A DNA stretch of 64,000 nt from Fasciolopsis buskii (Eukaryota > Platyhelminthes > Trematoda > Plagiorchiida > Fasciolidae). Shown piece by piece: positions 1 to 11,099 of this stretch. A program made the translations under genes and the position numbers. Below the pieces are notes generated by a model. The model ran no database searches. It was not told where the DNA came from and saw only the letters and a program-made list of their open reading frames with translations. Each line of letters opens with the position of its first letter. Position 1 is the stretch's first letter. Location: positions 115,457 through 179,456 of the forward strand of contig LUCM01000013.1 of NCBI GenBank assembly GCA_008360955.1, written 5' to 3'.

Positions 1-210
1 TAAGATATCTTCAAAAGTTCACTTGAAAAATAATCACATCCTCGTTGACGATGACTTCCTCGGCCTTGGTTTACGGTCATTTTTCATCTAACTTGATTCC
101 AGGGTCGGCTAGAAACTTCGCAGAAAAAGATTCTTTGCCCGGTGTGGCCGTTAGTCTTCACGGATGATTTAAATAAAACGACGTTTCCTGGAGAACCGCT
201 AGTCTCTGCA

Positions 211-390
211 GGCGGTGGTCCGACGGGTAAGGTCGTGGCACTTCGACGTGAAGGTCGTTGGTTCGAGTCCTCCCTCCGCCGGTCGACTTCCCCACTCGGC
301 AACCCTCTGTTGCCCGCGGCTCAGTTTCTGAAAAGTGGTGTACGTTTTTATTTCACCAATAATGGAAATAAAAGACAAAAGATAAAAAGT
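211..390 (+). mobile_element. tRNA-derived SINE, family 1, copy 1
   Basis: A tRNA-like head starts with GGCGGTG and is closed by CTCCGCC, forming a near-complete acceptor stem. An A-box-like stretch and a B-box-like GGTTCGAGTCC lie inside it, as expected for an internal RNA polymerase III promoter. The body that follows is shared with the other family-1 copies, and the element ends in an A-rich AAAAGA-type tail containing AATAAA. No clear target-site duplication is visible. Diverged from the other copies, so probably old. Confidence 0.85.
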
Positions 391-1756
391 TCCCTTCGTT
401 AACCGAAATGGTGAATTGCCCAACCCCACAGCTCCCAACCACTACTCCATGAACTTCCATCGAAAAACGTACTTTCTGGGCTTATTTATCAGACGACAAG
501 ATGGTACAGAGACAACGTTATTGTTATACGCTTATTTAACCCAGGAACGCTGAATTTTTTGTCAACTGATCAGTCACCCATCAATTTTGCCACAACACTT
601 GATATTCACTCGATACAATTTATACCGGGTCCAATACATTATCGTTCCCTTAGTAGAAAATTGAACGGAAAAAAGCCGCTTCATTTTCCCGGACACACTG
701 GGCCTGTACCACAGACCAACGTTTTGAAGACACGCAAAATAAAGTAATTGGAAATAGTTTATGCAAAACGCAGGCTGAGTAACAACCTTCTGAGCTGCAC
801 GGGCTGGGCAATGAAACAATTTGGCATGCAAACTCGATAAATGGAAGAATCAGATAGACAGTTGCTAACTCCAATCACAATACATTCATAGGCATTATAT
901 ATGCCCCAATTGGTTCGTATGGATCGAGCAAAATGGAAGTACGGATGCAAAAGATGTTTGGTCTGACAGACCTCAGTTCGTCACCTTTAGACGAGGTTCT
1001 GTGTGCTTAACTGAGCCACTGAGACATCCGGTAAATAAACACATAAATGATGACAAAATAACCGACCAACGAAAAGCGATCGAAGACTACTGTTACTACC
1101 ATCAAAGAAGTTATCTTACTGCTTGCAGCAGTACTTATTTTCATTCTTTCTACGAGGTTTGGAAGCCTTATTCTCCGCTTAATAAGTCAAGAATGGTTTT
1201 TGTGACAATTATCACTTTGACTACCGTAATAAGTAACCAAAGTTCTATTTTGTACTTACTCCATAATTGGGAGGACGTTTGCTAGATTATAGCAGGCATG
1301 TCATTACATTCACAAGACACTGTTAGTATCAGTGATATACAGAGAAAACTATCTCTGTGGACTTTGTCATTGTTAAGGAATTAAAGTGATCGTAGAATTG
1401 CATTTCCGACCTACAACAATTTCTTTTTCGGTTGAATTTAGGCTCTGCCAGAACGCCGACCCTCAGAGGGACTGTTAATAAATCCTCCAAGATATCGAGA
1501 CTAGTCGGCCATTTTAAAGCCGAGGACAAGTAGGAACAGAGGAAGTAGTTCACCATAGGGAAAATACAAAGGCAAACGGGATGCGGAAACGATGGACAGT
1601 TGCCGTCTACTTGTTCGTATCAGTGACCAACAAGTTTACAAGTCACGGTGATTTTCAGTACGCAGAATGGATTGATAAACCCGGGGTCAAAATCTCTGCA
1701 CACATATAACCCAGAGTTAGTTTCCCGTTTTCAAGGTTACACAGCAGTGTTTGGCC
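391..1756. other. No gene recognised between the first two SINEs
   Basis: Both strands hold short open frames up to about 94 codons (1001-1285 plus; 1329-1556 minus). None has a recognisable motif or convincing splice context. I see nothing I can assign. Confidence 0.4.
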
Positions 1757-1936
1757 GGCGGTGGCCAAACGGATAAGGTCACGGCTTCTGAACGTGAAGG
1801 CCACGGGTTCGAAACCTCCCACCGCCGGTTAACTCCCCCACCTGGTAGCCATCTGTTGACCGCGGCCCCCTTCCTGGAAAATTATGTGCATTATTGATTT
1901 GTTAGTACAGGAAGTAAAAGATAAAAGATAAAAATA
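1757..1936 (+). mobile_element. tRNA-derived SINE, family 1, copy 2
   Basis: One of the better preserved copies. Acceptor stem halves GGCGGTG and CACCGCC are complementary. The A box reads TGGCCAAACGG and the B box GGTTCGAAACC. The tRNA-unrelated body and the tail of AAAAGATAAAAG type match copies at 211, 18,841 and 36,903. Confidence 0.9.
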
Positions 1937-4313
1937 GGAAGCACGAGGAGAGTACACACCAGTCTGTCCATGGAAGCAGTTGATAGCATGCTACTTGAAA
2001 TTTGGTGAAATCAATCTGTGCGCTTCATCAGTGGGAAGAATCAAAACATTTTAAAGTGCAAATGACGGCTAGTTGCCGCGCGGTCCAAACCAAAGCGCTT
2101 ATATTCCCATATCTTAATCTAGGCTGTACTGTCGCCATTACGGTTTTCCCTAACTGTCTGTTTAATTGATCCTAGAATCGATAAGCATGACTGCATTCCA
2201 ACACTCATCGGTAATGCATCAATAATGTCTCTTGCCTGCACTTGAGCAACTTTACAAATGAAAAGTTATTCATTCTTCTCTTCCCTGTACTAATCTATCC
2301 TAAGGCTTGTCCTTACCAATTGTTTTTTAACACGTACTGTTCGACTCTCGTACAAATTTACACCGAATAACACTTCTTATCTACCTAGTTTCACCGTGAA
2401 AGTGTGCTGATGAAACTGTACCGTATTACAAGAACCTCATTAACCTCATGGTAACTTCAACACCTGATACCTGTTTCCAACTGACTTCGATGACTTGGTT
2501 CGCTCGCAAATGTAGTAATTTAATGATGTGCGCTTGGTCAATCTGACGGAAATCTGTCGTTTGGAAACTGAACCAAACTGGAACCTTACAATTCAAATGA
2601 TCGGTTCACAGTAGTTGGTATACTGTCTACTTAGAATCACGGTGATCGACCGCTCAACCTAACGGTTAACGTAAACCAGGCCGCCTTAACCAGCAAAACG
2701 GAATCTGGCACTTGTGTCATTTTTCTGCGGGCAGCTGACAAACCAAGCTATCACCTACGATTTTTCTGTTGTCCATTCATCTTCAAACAACCGAATCGTC
2801 AGATTTTCTAATAAATCAGATAATGTGTATTCAGTGTTCTGTATTTACTTGTAAAATTGTTCGATTGCTTTACAGACAACGATAAATTCTACCCTTACCC
2901 AATATTCGTCAATTGTCTAACCAATTATGATTCAACCGTTTCCGACTATTGGAGCATTACGGAAGTGGAAAATCAAACTGACTCACAGACACCTCAGTGA
3001 TTGGAATGGACGTTCATTGTGGGCTAAGTATGAATACCCAGTCGGTTGCCATGTTCAAGAAGTCCAATCGTTGAAGTACACAAATTACCATCGTGAGGGT
3101 GGCGTTCACGTATGGGTTCGAACACCTCGGAGAACAGGAACCGTGAAATTGATGTCTGCCAAACTGTGTTTGTGTGGGTGTCTCGGGTTAAACGGTCAAT
3201 TGCGAACATTTTCACTGGGAATTGCGGATACCGTCGCTATTTGGGATTACAAATAATGGTTACGTTTCTTTTTATAAAAAACGGTCAATTAAGACTTTTT
3301 CATCGAATCCGAATTTTCTCTTGTTTATTTGTATGTTGCGGAGGTGGTATGGATTCACGAATCGCACAACTTTTACGGCATTGTTTTTTCGTAAACCGAA
3401 CGGAACTTCCAGTGCGTTTACATTCATTAACGTAAATTTGAACAATCATATCGGGCACTAGTTTTTACCGGTCCCATTTTAATTCAGTCGATAGTCCAAT
3501 ATCAGTTTTATGCCACTTTCACATACCTAGTTGGTTGAGATAACATTTTGACAATTTTCAACTAATTAATCTGTTAATTGAGAATTTCATTCATTCAGGT
3601 GTCGCCTAAAACAGCACTGTCCCGTAAGCAGCCACATTTACTCTTCTGCAAAAGATATTCACCGAAAGATCAGGTGGTTCGTTTGGTACCAGAATTAGTC
3701 GTCGATCCATCATATTTTATCATCAGTGACCCCGTGACCCGGAAGCCATGACATCAATTTATTATTTCTTCCTAGGAAATCCCATCATTTCAATTGGTGG
3801 CGAAGGAAAAACGCTAATTCCATGCATTGATGACGCAATAATATCGAGCTTAAATTATGTTTCATTGATAAGAGGAAAGCCGACCAAAAAGGAATGTATC
3901 ACATCCTCCGGTCAATAAAGCCTCTTGTATGCCACCAACGGACATTGCTCCGTTCGACTCCCCTTCCACAACTGCAGTTCCCATTCAGAAATGTCACATA
4001 CTGGTTGGATAATGAATCTATTATTATTAACGGATGCCTTACATTGCTGCGCTTGAATGTGCACTAGGTTGTTCTAAATCCTGCTCTCATATTGCTTATA
4101 TGCTTGTGCAATAAACGTCGACTAACCGCTATCTAATTCTCGAAATTCCGTCAAATTATTTCAAGAAAAAACAAAAGAAATGCATGAAATGATTTAGTGT
4201 GAATTCTATTTCGCATGGCCTACAGAGACCAGTCACACAAGATTTGCGAGGTGGCCTAATGAGTCAATACTTCCACAGAAATCGTTTTCGGATGACTTCA
4301 GCAAACAATCTAC
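1937..4313. other. Intergenic or intronic DNA without an assigned gene
   Basis: The longest frame is a 109-codon plus-strand ORF at 2927-3256 that matches nothing I know; it contains a B-box-like GGGTTCGAACACC near 3115 and may be an old repeat rather than a gene. The last ~110 bases before the LINE at 4314 probably belong to that LINE's 3' untranslated end. Confidence 0.35.
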
Positions 4314-5360
4314 TCAGCAATCGCACCACTGACTTCGGTTCTGAGCCAGCGGCCCTAACCAGCCACAATCCTCGTCTCTCAGGCACGACCAAGAAGGCGG
4401 GAAGTACAAACCAAGACCACAGCCGAAGCTAACTTCTTCTTACCTCTACGCTAAATCATTACCTGATCGCCGCATCGCTTCTTCCAGCCTAGCTTAGTAC
4501 GTGCAGAAACGGTACGAAAAGGCAAGGGATGGACAGACGTAGCCAATACGTGTTCAAACCATCGAGGACGATTTAGAGCGATCACCTCAGTCAGAGAACT
4601 ACTGTCTGCACTCAACACACGACGGTGAAACTCGTCATATCTCACCCAATGCTCCCACCAGACACCAGCAGTGCTCCGGAGATATCGGTGTTCGAAAAAA
4701 GAAAGTCTCGCAACCGTAAAGGCGAACACTACGGATTGTGGTATTGTATACCCTTCACTTGAGGGAAAGCCGGACGTCATGGCGGCGCCACAATTGTCGC
4801 GGGTTCGCAAAAGCTGTTCTGGCTTTCGCAATTCGTAATGTGACCTTCTCTACAACACCTTTTCCAGATGTGATCAGGCTCCCAAAGTACTGGAAACTAC
4901 TGAATAACCACAACCGATCACTTCAAGGGACGACTGCACGCACAGACTCCTGCCAGTTTCGAAGAAGCACCTTGTATTTTGAAAGCCCAACGCACATACC
5001 GTGTCTGGAGACCTCAATCGCATTGTCAGCAAGGTGATACTATCGGCACATTCTAAGTCGAAAACTTTTTGCCCTGGTAGAAGTTCAACTACACCCTCTA
5101 AGAGACCAGATAAAGCGCTCTGCCGAGCATTCTGTATGACAAATTTGAAAAGAAACGAGGATATATTGCATTCCTCTCTAAGTCTACTGGAAACGACGAA
5201 GGATGGCGAAAACTGGCTATAAGCCCATACTCGACCTGATGCACGGCAGCACAGATAGTCTTAGACTGACAAATACTTTTCACGTACTCCATTTCGCAAC
5301 AGTCCCATAGTGTAGACCTATCAACGGAGTCAAAGTCTGCGCGAATGTTCAGGAACACGA
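4314..5360 (-). mobile_element. RTE-like non-LTR retrotransposon fragment (RT palm to C-terminus), degenerate
   Basis: Read on the minus strand, a broken reverse transcriptase runs from about 5,358 to a stop at 4,314. In order: the motif A region NIRADFDSVDRSTLWDC; the fingers/palm region ending in a degraded form of the GCPISPFLFN motif; a YKVLLRNWQ segment; YFGSLITSGKG; then the tail with HRYLRSTAGVWWEH, LNRPRWFEHVLATS, GWKKRCGDQ, RLLGRA and DCGWLGPLAQNRSQWCDC, followed by a stop. Several frameshifts and stops interrupt it, and the catalytic YADD segment is not readable. The endonuclease domain is absent because the element stops where a PLE begins. The family is shared with the copies at 12,500, 16,980 and 20,340. 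Confidence 0.8.
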
Positions 5361-5394
5361 TAAGCGTGTTAAACGTGAAACAATCAATTGGATT

Positions 5395-6316
5395 AAACTT
5401 TCATTAAGGCAGTGCTGTATCGGTGCTTCAATGATGACAGATGCAACTGTCGATTCCAGCTCAATAGAAAATACACCCAATATGCCCATCAAAAAGTTTA
5501 GTTTGAGCTTGAAAAGGAATCAAGCAACAACATGGCCTTCCTAGATGTGCCATAAATTTTTAAACATATGACTCCGTTCGACCGTCGATGCATAAGAAAG
5601 TCGACGGGAGAGGTGAATATTGGCCCTTCCAGAGTTTTGTTCCAATTAAAATTAAATGATACTTAACTCGCTCCTTGGTTAGTAGAACGTGGAGATCCTG
5701 TAGAGGATAAAGTAGAATTGCTGCTGACACATGGTATCCTCAATGCTCCACCAACAAGACAACGAAACGACATGAAGAAAGAACTCGGAAGACAAGAAAT
5801 TCATTTGTATCAATCCGCTGCTTAAAGGAAATATCGCAGCACTTCCTATACATTGTTATGTTTCAGGTGCAACTGATGTGAACTTCTATTTTCTGGTGCT
5901 TCAAATTCATTTCACATTCACACTGGAGTGGTGCTCACTAGTGAAAAATAAAGTGCCAGACTGTGCAGTTTCTTTCCTTGTATACTCTTTCACCCAGTCT
6001 TGTATAATTACACTTGCGGGCTGCACAACTAAGCGCTTATATTTACGGATCCATGAATATCATACGACTTGAGTGATCACCGGAGAAACTAAACCATTTG
6101 CCACCGCTATTTGTCAACTCCTTGTTAAGTGAAATCAATTGTTAAATGTGACCGAAGCATTTCGTCAGATCTACAAAACTTCAAGTACACACTCACGGTT
6201 GCCTAAGTGACAGGATCCTCTCAATTAGGGAAGCTGTTAACATTCGACTGAACGGTCCTCCGTTGTGCACGCATAAACAGTTCACGCAAGTCTTTACCTA
6301 TCTAGAGGGAAAACAA
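5395..6316 (+). mobile_element. Penelope-like element fragment: RT C-terminus plus GIY-YIG endonuclease remnant
   Basis: Plus-strand frames, joined by frameshifts, give the usual PLE order: NNMAFLDVP (the FLDV motif after the palm), FDRRCIRKSTGE (the VYRKPTWTGQY region), LVERGDPVEDKVELLLTHGI, and then a GIY-YIG-type end with CTTKRLYLRIHEYHTT, VITGETKPFATAICQLLV, LNVTEAFRQIYK and REAVNIRLNGPPLCTHKQFT. The RT palm with its YVDD motif is missing, so this is a 5'-truncated dead copy. It begins about 35 bases from the LINE at 5,360 and points the other way, consistent with one element having landed in the other. Confidence 0.75.
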
Positions 6317-6331
6317 TTAGGCCAGAATCAT

Positions 6332-6612
6332 TCAGTATTCTGATCCAATCTTAGATCTGGACCACATATATGCACTTTTTTCAAACCTTGATCTCTTCGG
6401 TTCATCCAACCGCCCTATTTCTTTATCCCAGTTGAAGTTAATCTTATTTCGGGTGACGTAATTGCATGAATCTGAGTCACAGTGAAAATGAATACGTTCA
6501 CCACTTAGTGTTATTCTCAAATCCATTACTAACTTTGCAATACTTTCTAGAATTCGATATTTATTCCCTTTTGCAGTGGCTTCTAACGGAAAACGATGGT
6601 AGCCGCTGGTTG
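6332..6612 (-). CDS. Candidate terminal exon, unknown protein
   Basis: On the minus strand a strong acceptor (long T-rich tract ending in cccaag) lies at 6,613. From there a 93-codon frame is open to a TGA at 6,332. The product starts TSGYHRFPLEATAKGNKYR and includes a Cys pair in HCDSDSCNYV and a basic end KRSRFEKSAYMWSRSK. The exon starts in phase 1. I recognise no domain, and no canonical poly(A) signal lies close downstream. It could be a chance open frame next to the PLE remnant; the acceptor quality is the main argument for it. Confidence 0.35.
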
Positions 6613-6639
6613 CTTGGGTAAGATGAACAAAAAACAAGC

Positions 6640-7569
6640 AGACAAAATAATACCATCGGGTTCTATCAGTCTTTGCCCTGTTCTATCGAACTGGCTAAAC
6701 GATACTCCTAGTTTCAGAACCTTTACCGACAGCCTGGGCATGTCGTCCAAAAGTACGGCTGGCCTAATGAGTTTCTCATTTCATTAAGTGTGCATCACAG
6801 AATCTGTGTTATCCACTTATCCTTTACATCGAGTAGCCAACAACTGGAAGCAATGGACTACTAAACCTTGATTGTTTCTGATGTTTGACTAGTGATTCTT
6901 TGTGATTCAAGACACCTTAGTATCAGGTCGGATATTTATTTCATATTGATCTTTCACCACGCAAATCCAATCTTCACTGTGAATGAAGTCAGTTACCGCG
7001 AAACGTGTGACCAGGCAGGATTAATCCAAACAAAACCGCTATCGTCTGCCACCGCTATTATCTGAGGTCATTCTGGGTCAAACAATCTGCCACAATGAGT
7101 CTAGATTCAAGCTGATTCTCGCGAGTGTATATATTATGAATAATTGTTTCTGGAGAGAAAATAAATCAACGTCCCTGGCCAGACTGTTTTTCATAGTTCG
7201 AAATCTCTGAATAACAAATAACATGGCAAATCGCTCCTTCCATAAGCCCCGAATGCATTCACTTCCGATATACTGATAAGATGCCCTGTTTTGTTCAATT
7301 AAATTCAGTTGTTAATCCCCGAATCAAAACAACAAATCGTCAGCTACTTAATTCCTGTTTTCGTATACCATTCACCTCGGATGAAAACCGATTTCCCTGT
7401 GAGGATATCACGTAATTAGCCCAATCGAGGACCGGCTGTGGTGTCACTGTGCCAGGCCAAACATTATCAGGTACTTGTCAACCGAATGGACAAAACTGAA
7501 GAGTCCAGTTGATAATTTGTCAGAAAGCAAACTGCAAGGAAGAGATCCGGTTCTAGAAAGTTCATTTGA
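6640..7569. other. No gene recognised
   Basis: Only frames of about 60 codons on either strand, with no motif. Nothing assigned. Confidence 0.35.
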
Positions 7570-7950
7570 GTGATTGAACTGGGTGTTTTCTTGAAATAAC
7601 GCTTCACGTGATAACAACACCCAGCTCGCCACTCACAAACCATGGAAGTACCGTGCAGCTGTTTCATCCTTGTTATAAATCACTAGAAATGCAGATCCAC
7701 CGCGCCCGACCTGAAATGCGAATTTCAAAAGAACGACAGTTAGTCAAAAGCCTTAGCCAGTTTGATAAAAAGCAGACTAATCAAAGGTTTGCTGAACTTG
7801 ACCACATGATGTTGCAACTATCCGCCAGTGATTTGCGCGGCCACTGGCCACCAGTGCAAAGCAATCGGTTCTTACTAAAGGACGACTTCCCTCCAGTGTC
7901 GATTATTCTTTGCAAGGGTAAGAAAACTGTACAGTGCACCCATGGTTTCT
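7570..7950 (-). mobile_element. Second SINE-like family with internal tRNA-like segment, copy 1 (diverged)
   Basis: This stretch aligns over about 300 bases with 56,715-57,005, with shared blocks such as CAGCTGTTTCATCC, GCAGATCCACCGCGCCCG, the AAGCCTTAGCCA block and CACATGATGTTGCA. In the better copy the centre is a tRNA-like sequence on the minus strand; here the A and B boxes are damaged. Homology extends on both sides of the tRNA-like part, so the tRNA-like module is internal rather than at the 5' end as in a simple SINE. Confidence 0.65.
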
Positions 7951-8017
7951 GAACGACTATCTGGGCGGTGATATCACACGATGAGTTACTTCAGAAGATT
8001 CATTTTAGTTAACTCAA

Positions 8018-8096
8018 TCTCGTTAAATTTAGAGTAGCCGGTAAATTTAGTTGCCTGTCCAATATGACCTAAATTCGGCTACTCCTTTAACCGAGA
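8018..8096. repeat. Imperfect inverted repeat (hairpin)
   Basis: Arms at about 8,018-8,050 and 8,068-8,096 pair around a 17-base loop. The core arms are GAGTAGCCG with AAATTTAG against CTAAATT with CGGCTACTC, and pairing continues weakly outward through the CTCG/CGAG-type ends. It may be a very short non-autonomous transposon (MITE-like) or a structured RNA. No protein is encoded. Confidence 0.6.
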
Positions 8097-8595
8097 CGTG
8101 ACTTCATGCGACAGAGCAACTCCTCAGCGGTCTGTTTCTATAATCACCAGAAAATACCACCTATATATGACTACCATTTTACGGTCCAAACATAACTGCC
8201 ACTGGCTTTAGGTAGCTTTCCTCATCGGAAAGAAACCAAATGCTACCAACCTATCGGAACGAAAACGGATGATTGCTTTCTGACGTTCCTTCTCAAAGGC
8301 ACCTTTCGGGCCTATCCATCGGGCATTCCTGCAGAACCTGGTTAATGACGAGCATCAATTAAATCTGGTGATAGCCTTCAGATAAACCGCAGCAAAATAC
8401 GGATGGTACACTGATGAAAGCCTCCCGTTAATGATAACGTATTTTGTGTTGTATGTTCAACATATTCCAGGAATAAATGTAAGCATTACCAAGCACGTGT
8501 TTCCATCGAACACGAAACATCCTAAATAGAACATAATTCTCGAGGAAGTAACACAAAATTTGGTTTGATTTCTGCTGATAAAATGTCCTTTGTAG

Positions 8596-8793
8596 GGATA
8601 CCAGTAAACAAGAAAAGAAAAATCCTTCAAGACCATTGGCATGTAACTCTCGTGGATATCTAGATGTTATACGCACAGTGTTGGTCCGTTGGAGATGCCG
8701 ATTTGAAAAGAAAAGCCTAGCGGTTTGGACAAACAAAGCTAGACAACGTGAAACGATCAGCAAAGATCGCAGCACAACAGCCGTTCAAGTTAG
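8596..8793 (+). CDS. Candidate internal exon with an SFI1-like (centrin-binding) repeat
   Basis: A 198-base frame is open between an acceptor (branch-point-like CTGAT, then tgtcctttgtag) and a donor AG/gtaatc. Entry and exit phases are the same, so the exon would be frame-neutral. The product is very basic, and its centre reads TVLVRWRCRFEKKSLAVWTN followed by KARQRE. The spacing of Trp and hydrophobic residues within a Lys/Arg-rich helix resembles a repeat of SFI1-type centrin-binding centrosomal proteins. That is a motif-level resemblance only. An IQ-like or generic coiled helix is the alternative. Neighbouring exons were not identified with confidence. Confidence 0.45.
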
Positions 8794-8992
8794 GTAATCT
8801 ATTCAGTTCAGGTTGGAGAAACGTTGCAAATGGTGTACAAGAGTAGCTTTCGGAGTACAAATGAAGTAGGGCAGGGGCATAATCAGAACACTTGGAATGG
8901 TTAAAAGTTAGGACATTTTATACCAAAAAGTGCACAATGTTTTATTAACCAATGACGGAGTGCAAGTATGTGACTAGGTTGTTGTCTACGGA

Positions 8993-9148
8993 ATGAATCA
9001 AAAAACCAGATCGGAATACAAAGAAAATCAAGGAAGGAAATTCAGAAAAGACGAAATTGCAATACTCAGAATAACGACCGAATTTATCGATCACGAACTA
9101 AGACGAGTTCCTGCACATCTGGCATTTTGGTTACGTCCGGCAGAATAG
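8993..9148 (+). CDS. Weak candidate short ORF or exon, unknown
   Basis: ATG at 8,993 opens 51 codons to TAG. The product begins MNQKTRSEYKENQGRKFRKD and continues with RITTEFIDHELRRV. It is highly charged and has no recognisable domain. A possible acceptor tgactag lies 16 bases upstream. Its phase does not continue from the 8,596-8,793 exon by the simplest join. It may be chance. Confidence 0.2.
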   Translation: MNQKTRSEYKENQGRKFRKDEIAILRITTEFIDHELRRVPAHLAFWLRPAE

Positions 9149-10044
9149 TCGGTACTTTACGCTAACAAGTAAAACGAATGTCTAAATGTGATTTGAAGAT
9201 GGAATTAAAATCACAAGAATATGCATACTTGATCTTGTTGTCTGTGATATGAGACCGATTCGTGACTGTTCCAATTTCATTGTCCCTCTACGCATGTTCC
9301 TTCTGTCACGCCAATCGTTTTAGGTACGCGGATTCTGCCCTCCTACTGTGCGTGAAGACAGTTTCAAAGAGGCTACAAAAATCAAGCTATTAGTCCATAA
9401 TGAGAATAAATTTTCTGCCAGGCAAATGTTCAAATAAGCAGAACGTTTGCGCATGACAAGTGGCCAGGTTGAAAGTCCACTTTGTAGATTGAGCAAAATA
9501 GTTTCTAGCCTAACGAGTTTAAGTGTTTCGTCTCACAGTGATGACATACTAATCGACGATAGATGTAGCGGCACGGTGGTTGATGGAAGAATTCGGATTA
9601 GTTAGTGAGGACTCTGTTCAGATTTGCGGTTTTGACAGCAGATGTGAGTTGGAAATTCTTCGGTCAGAAGACAGTTCACAAAGGCAGCAAAGCCTAGTAT
9701 TAATTCCCACCGTCAGAGAGGGGTTATCGTCTAGATCAGTTGAATGGTGACGTAAAAGTACATGGTGAACGTGTACTGAATGTATTGCTCCCATGGTCGC
9801 CTGAAAGATCCTCTCCGTGTTCAACATGAAAATGTACAAATAAAAGCAAACGTGCGCTGTTCCCGGTGAAAGTATCGACCAAGCGGCCTGTCAGTTGCTA
9901 ATAATTACCCTACTCAAGAACGCTTTTACCGAAATGGAACGGGAATAGCGCGAGGTCAACCTTCATCGACAGCACTTTACTATTTTGTAAGTAGCATATC
10001 ATGGAGCGCATTTCATTCGGATCAGGTGCTCCAGAAGAACGACT
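9149..10044. other. No gene recognised
   Basis: A 73-codon minus-strand frame at 9,618-9,839 is the longest and shows no motif. Nothing assigned. Confidence 0.35.
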
Positions 10045-10216
10045 GGCATCGGTCAGATGGTCAACTTCGTGGTACTCCAACTTGAAGGTCGCGAATTCGA
10101 GTTTTTCTACCGCTGATTATCTTCTCCATTAGACGTCTCTCTGTTGGCCGTCACCCTCAAGCGGAAAATGATGTACATTGTAATTTCATTATTAAGGGAT
10201 ACAAATCATAAAATAT
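10045..10216 (+). mobile_element. tRNA-derived SINE, family 1, copy 3 (decayed)
   Basis: The head is eroded, but GGTC...AACTTGAAGGTCGCG, a damaged B box (GAATTCGAGT), the CTGTTGGCCG block and the ATGTACATTGTAATTTCATTA segment align in order with the intact copies. The acceptor stem is no longer complementary. Confidence 0.7.
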
Positions 10217-11099
10217 TAACTCGGAAGGATAATTTCACTACCACTTTATGTCATCAACAAAATTTGGGATGTCAAACTGTTGATGGAGATTCCACCAAAA
10301 GGCTTAATCACAGTGGTTTCGAGATGTCATTATTTTAAATTAACGTGGGATTCGTGCAAAAGCTTGCTTCGGGAAGTCAAAATCTGCACGATTCCACGGA
10401 AACCGAGAAACATAGATATCGTATCGGTGAACTCTGCACAAATGTAATTGATGCTTAACCGGGAAACATCAAGACCGTACAACGCGAGCAGTGTATCGAT
10501 AGATCGACGTGGCATGTATTGGTTTTGTATTGTGAGTGGTAAAATATCGACAACAGCGTAGTTGGCAGATGCTATAATTTGCCGTGTGTGGTAACGTTCC
10601 TAAGATCATCTTGCTAGCCGACTCGACCATCACTGTGGTTCTTGACGAAAAAGACAACTAACCCCTCACCCATCACACACTGGAATACACGGGGCCAAGG
10701 TTAATTGGTGTGTAAACGTTCCACCAGCTATAGGGGTTGCAAAACGTGCACTGAGAAAGACCAACTACAGCCGTCAACTTGATTTCATTGCGTTATTTTA
10801 CAAAAATTAAGAAAAATATTACTGTTCTTTTTGTGTTGGTGACAATTCGGTGGTGAAATGGGCTGTTTGGTGGAATTCGTCAAACATTGGGAATTTTGCG
10901 CTCACGGCCTGCATCATTGTGCAACTCGTTCAGTTGATGAAGGCTAGAGCCTGAAACATGTGGAAGAGTCGTTCAGTCTATTTAGTAGGCATTATAAGCT
11001 AAATAAAATATTGTCCGAATAAAAAATGGTATTTATCTCCGACAGTTGAGTTCCATAGGTAGGTGTTCATGCTAACAGTCGACTTCGCATTTCATGTTG
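10217..11099. other. No gene recognised
   Basis: Short frames only. The part above about 10,920 may be the 3' tail of the minus-strand PLE that begins upstream, but I could not align it. Confidence 0.3.

Noticed and set aside
1757..1826. Genuine tRNA genes at the SINE heads
   Set aside because: The same ~100-base non-tRNA body and A-rich tail follow every copy, and anticodon arms do not form cleanly, so these are SINEs.
2927..3256. 109-codon plus-strand ORF as a gene
   Set aside because: No recognised domain, no splice or poly(A) support, and it includes a B-box-like repeat sequence.
4451..4831. 126-codon minus-strand ORF as a host gene
   Set aside because: It is the C-terminal tail of the LINE at 4,314-5,360; it contains the RPRWFEHVLATS and GWKKRCGDQ family signatures.
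7608..7952. 114-codon plus-strand ORF
   Set aside because: Lies wholly in the second SINE-like repeat.
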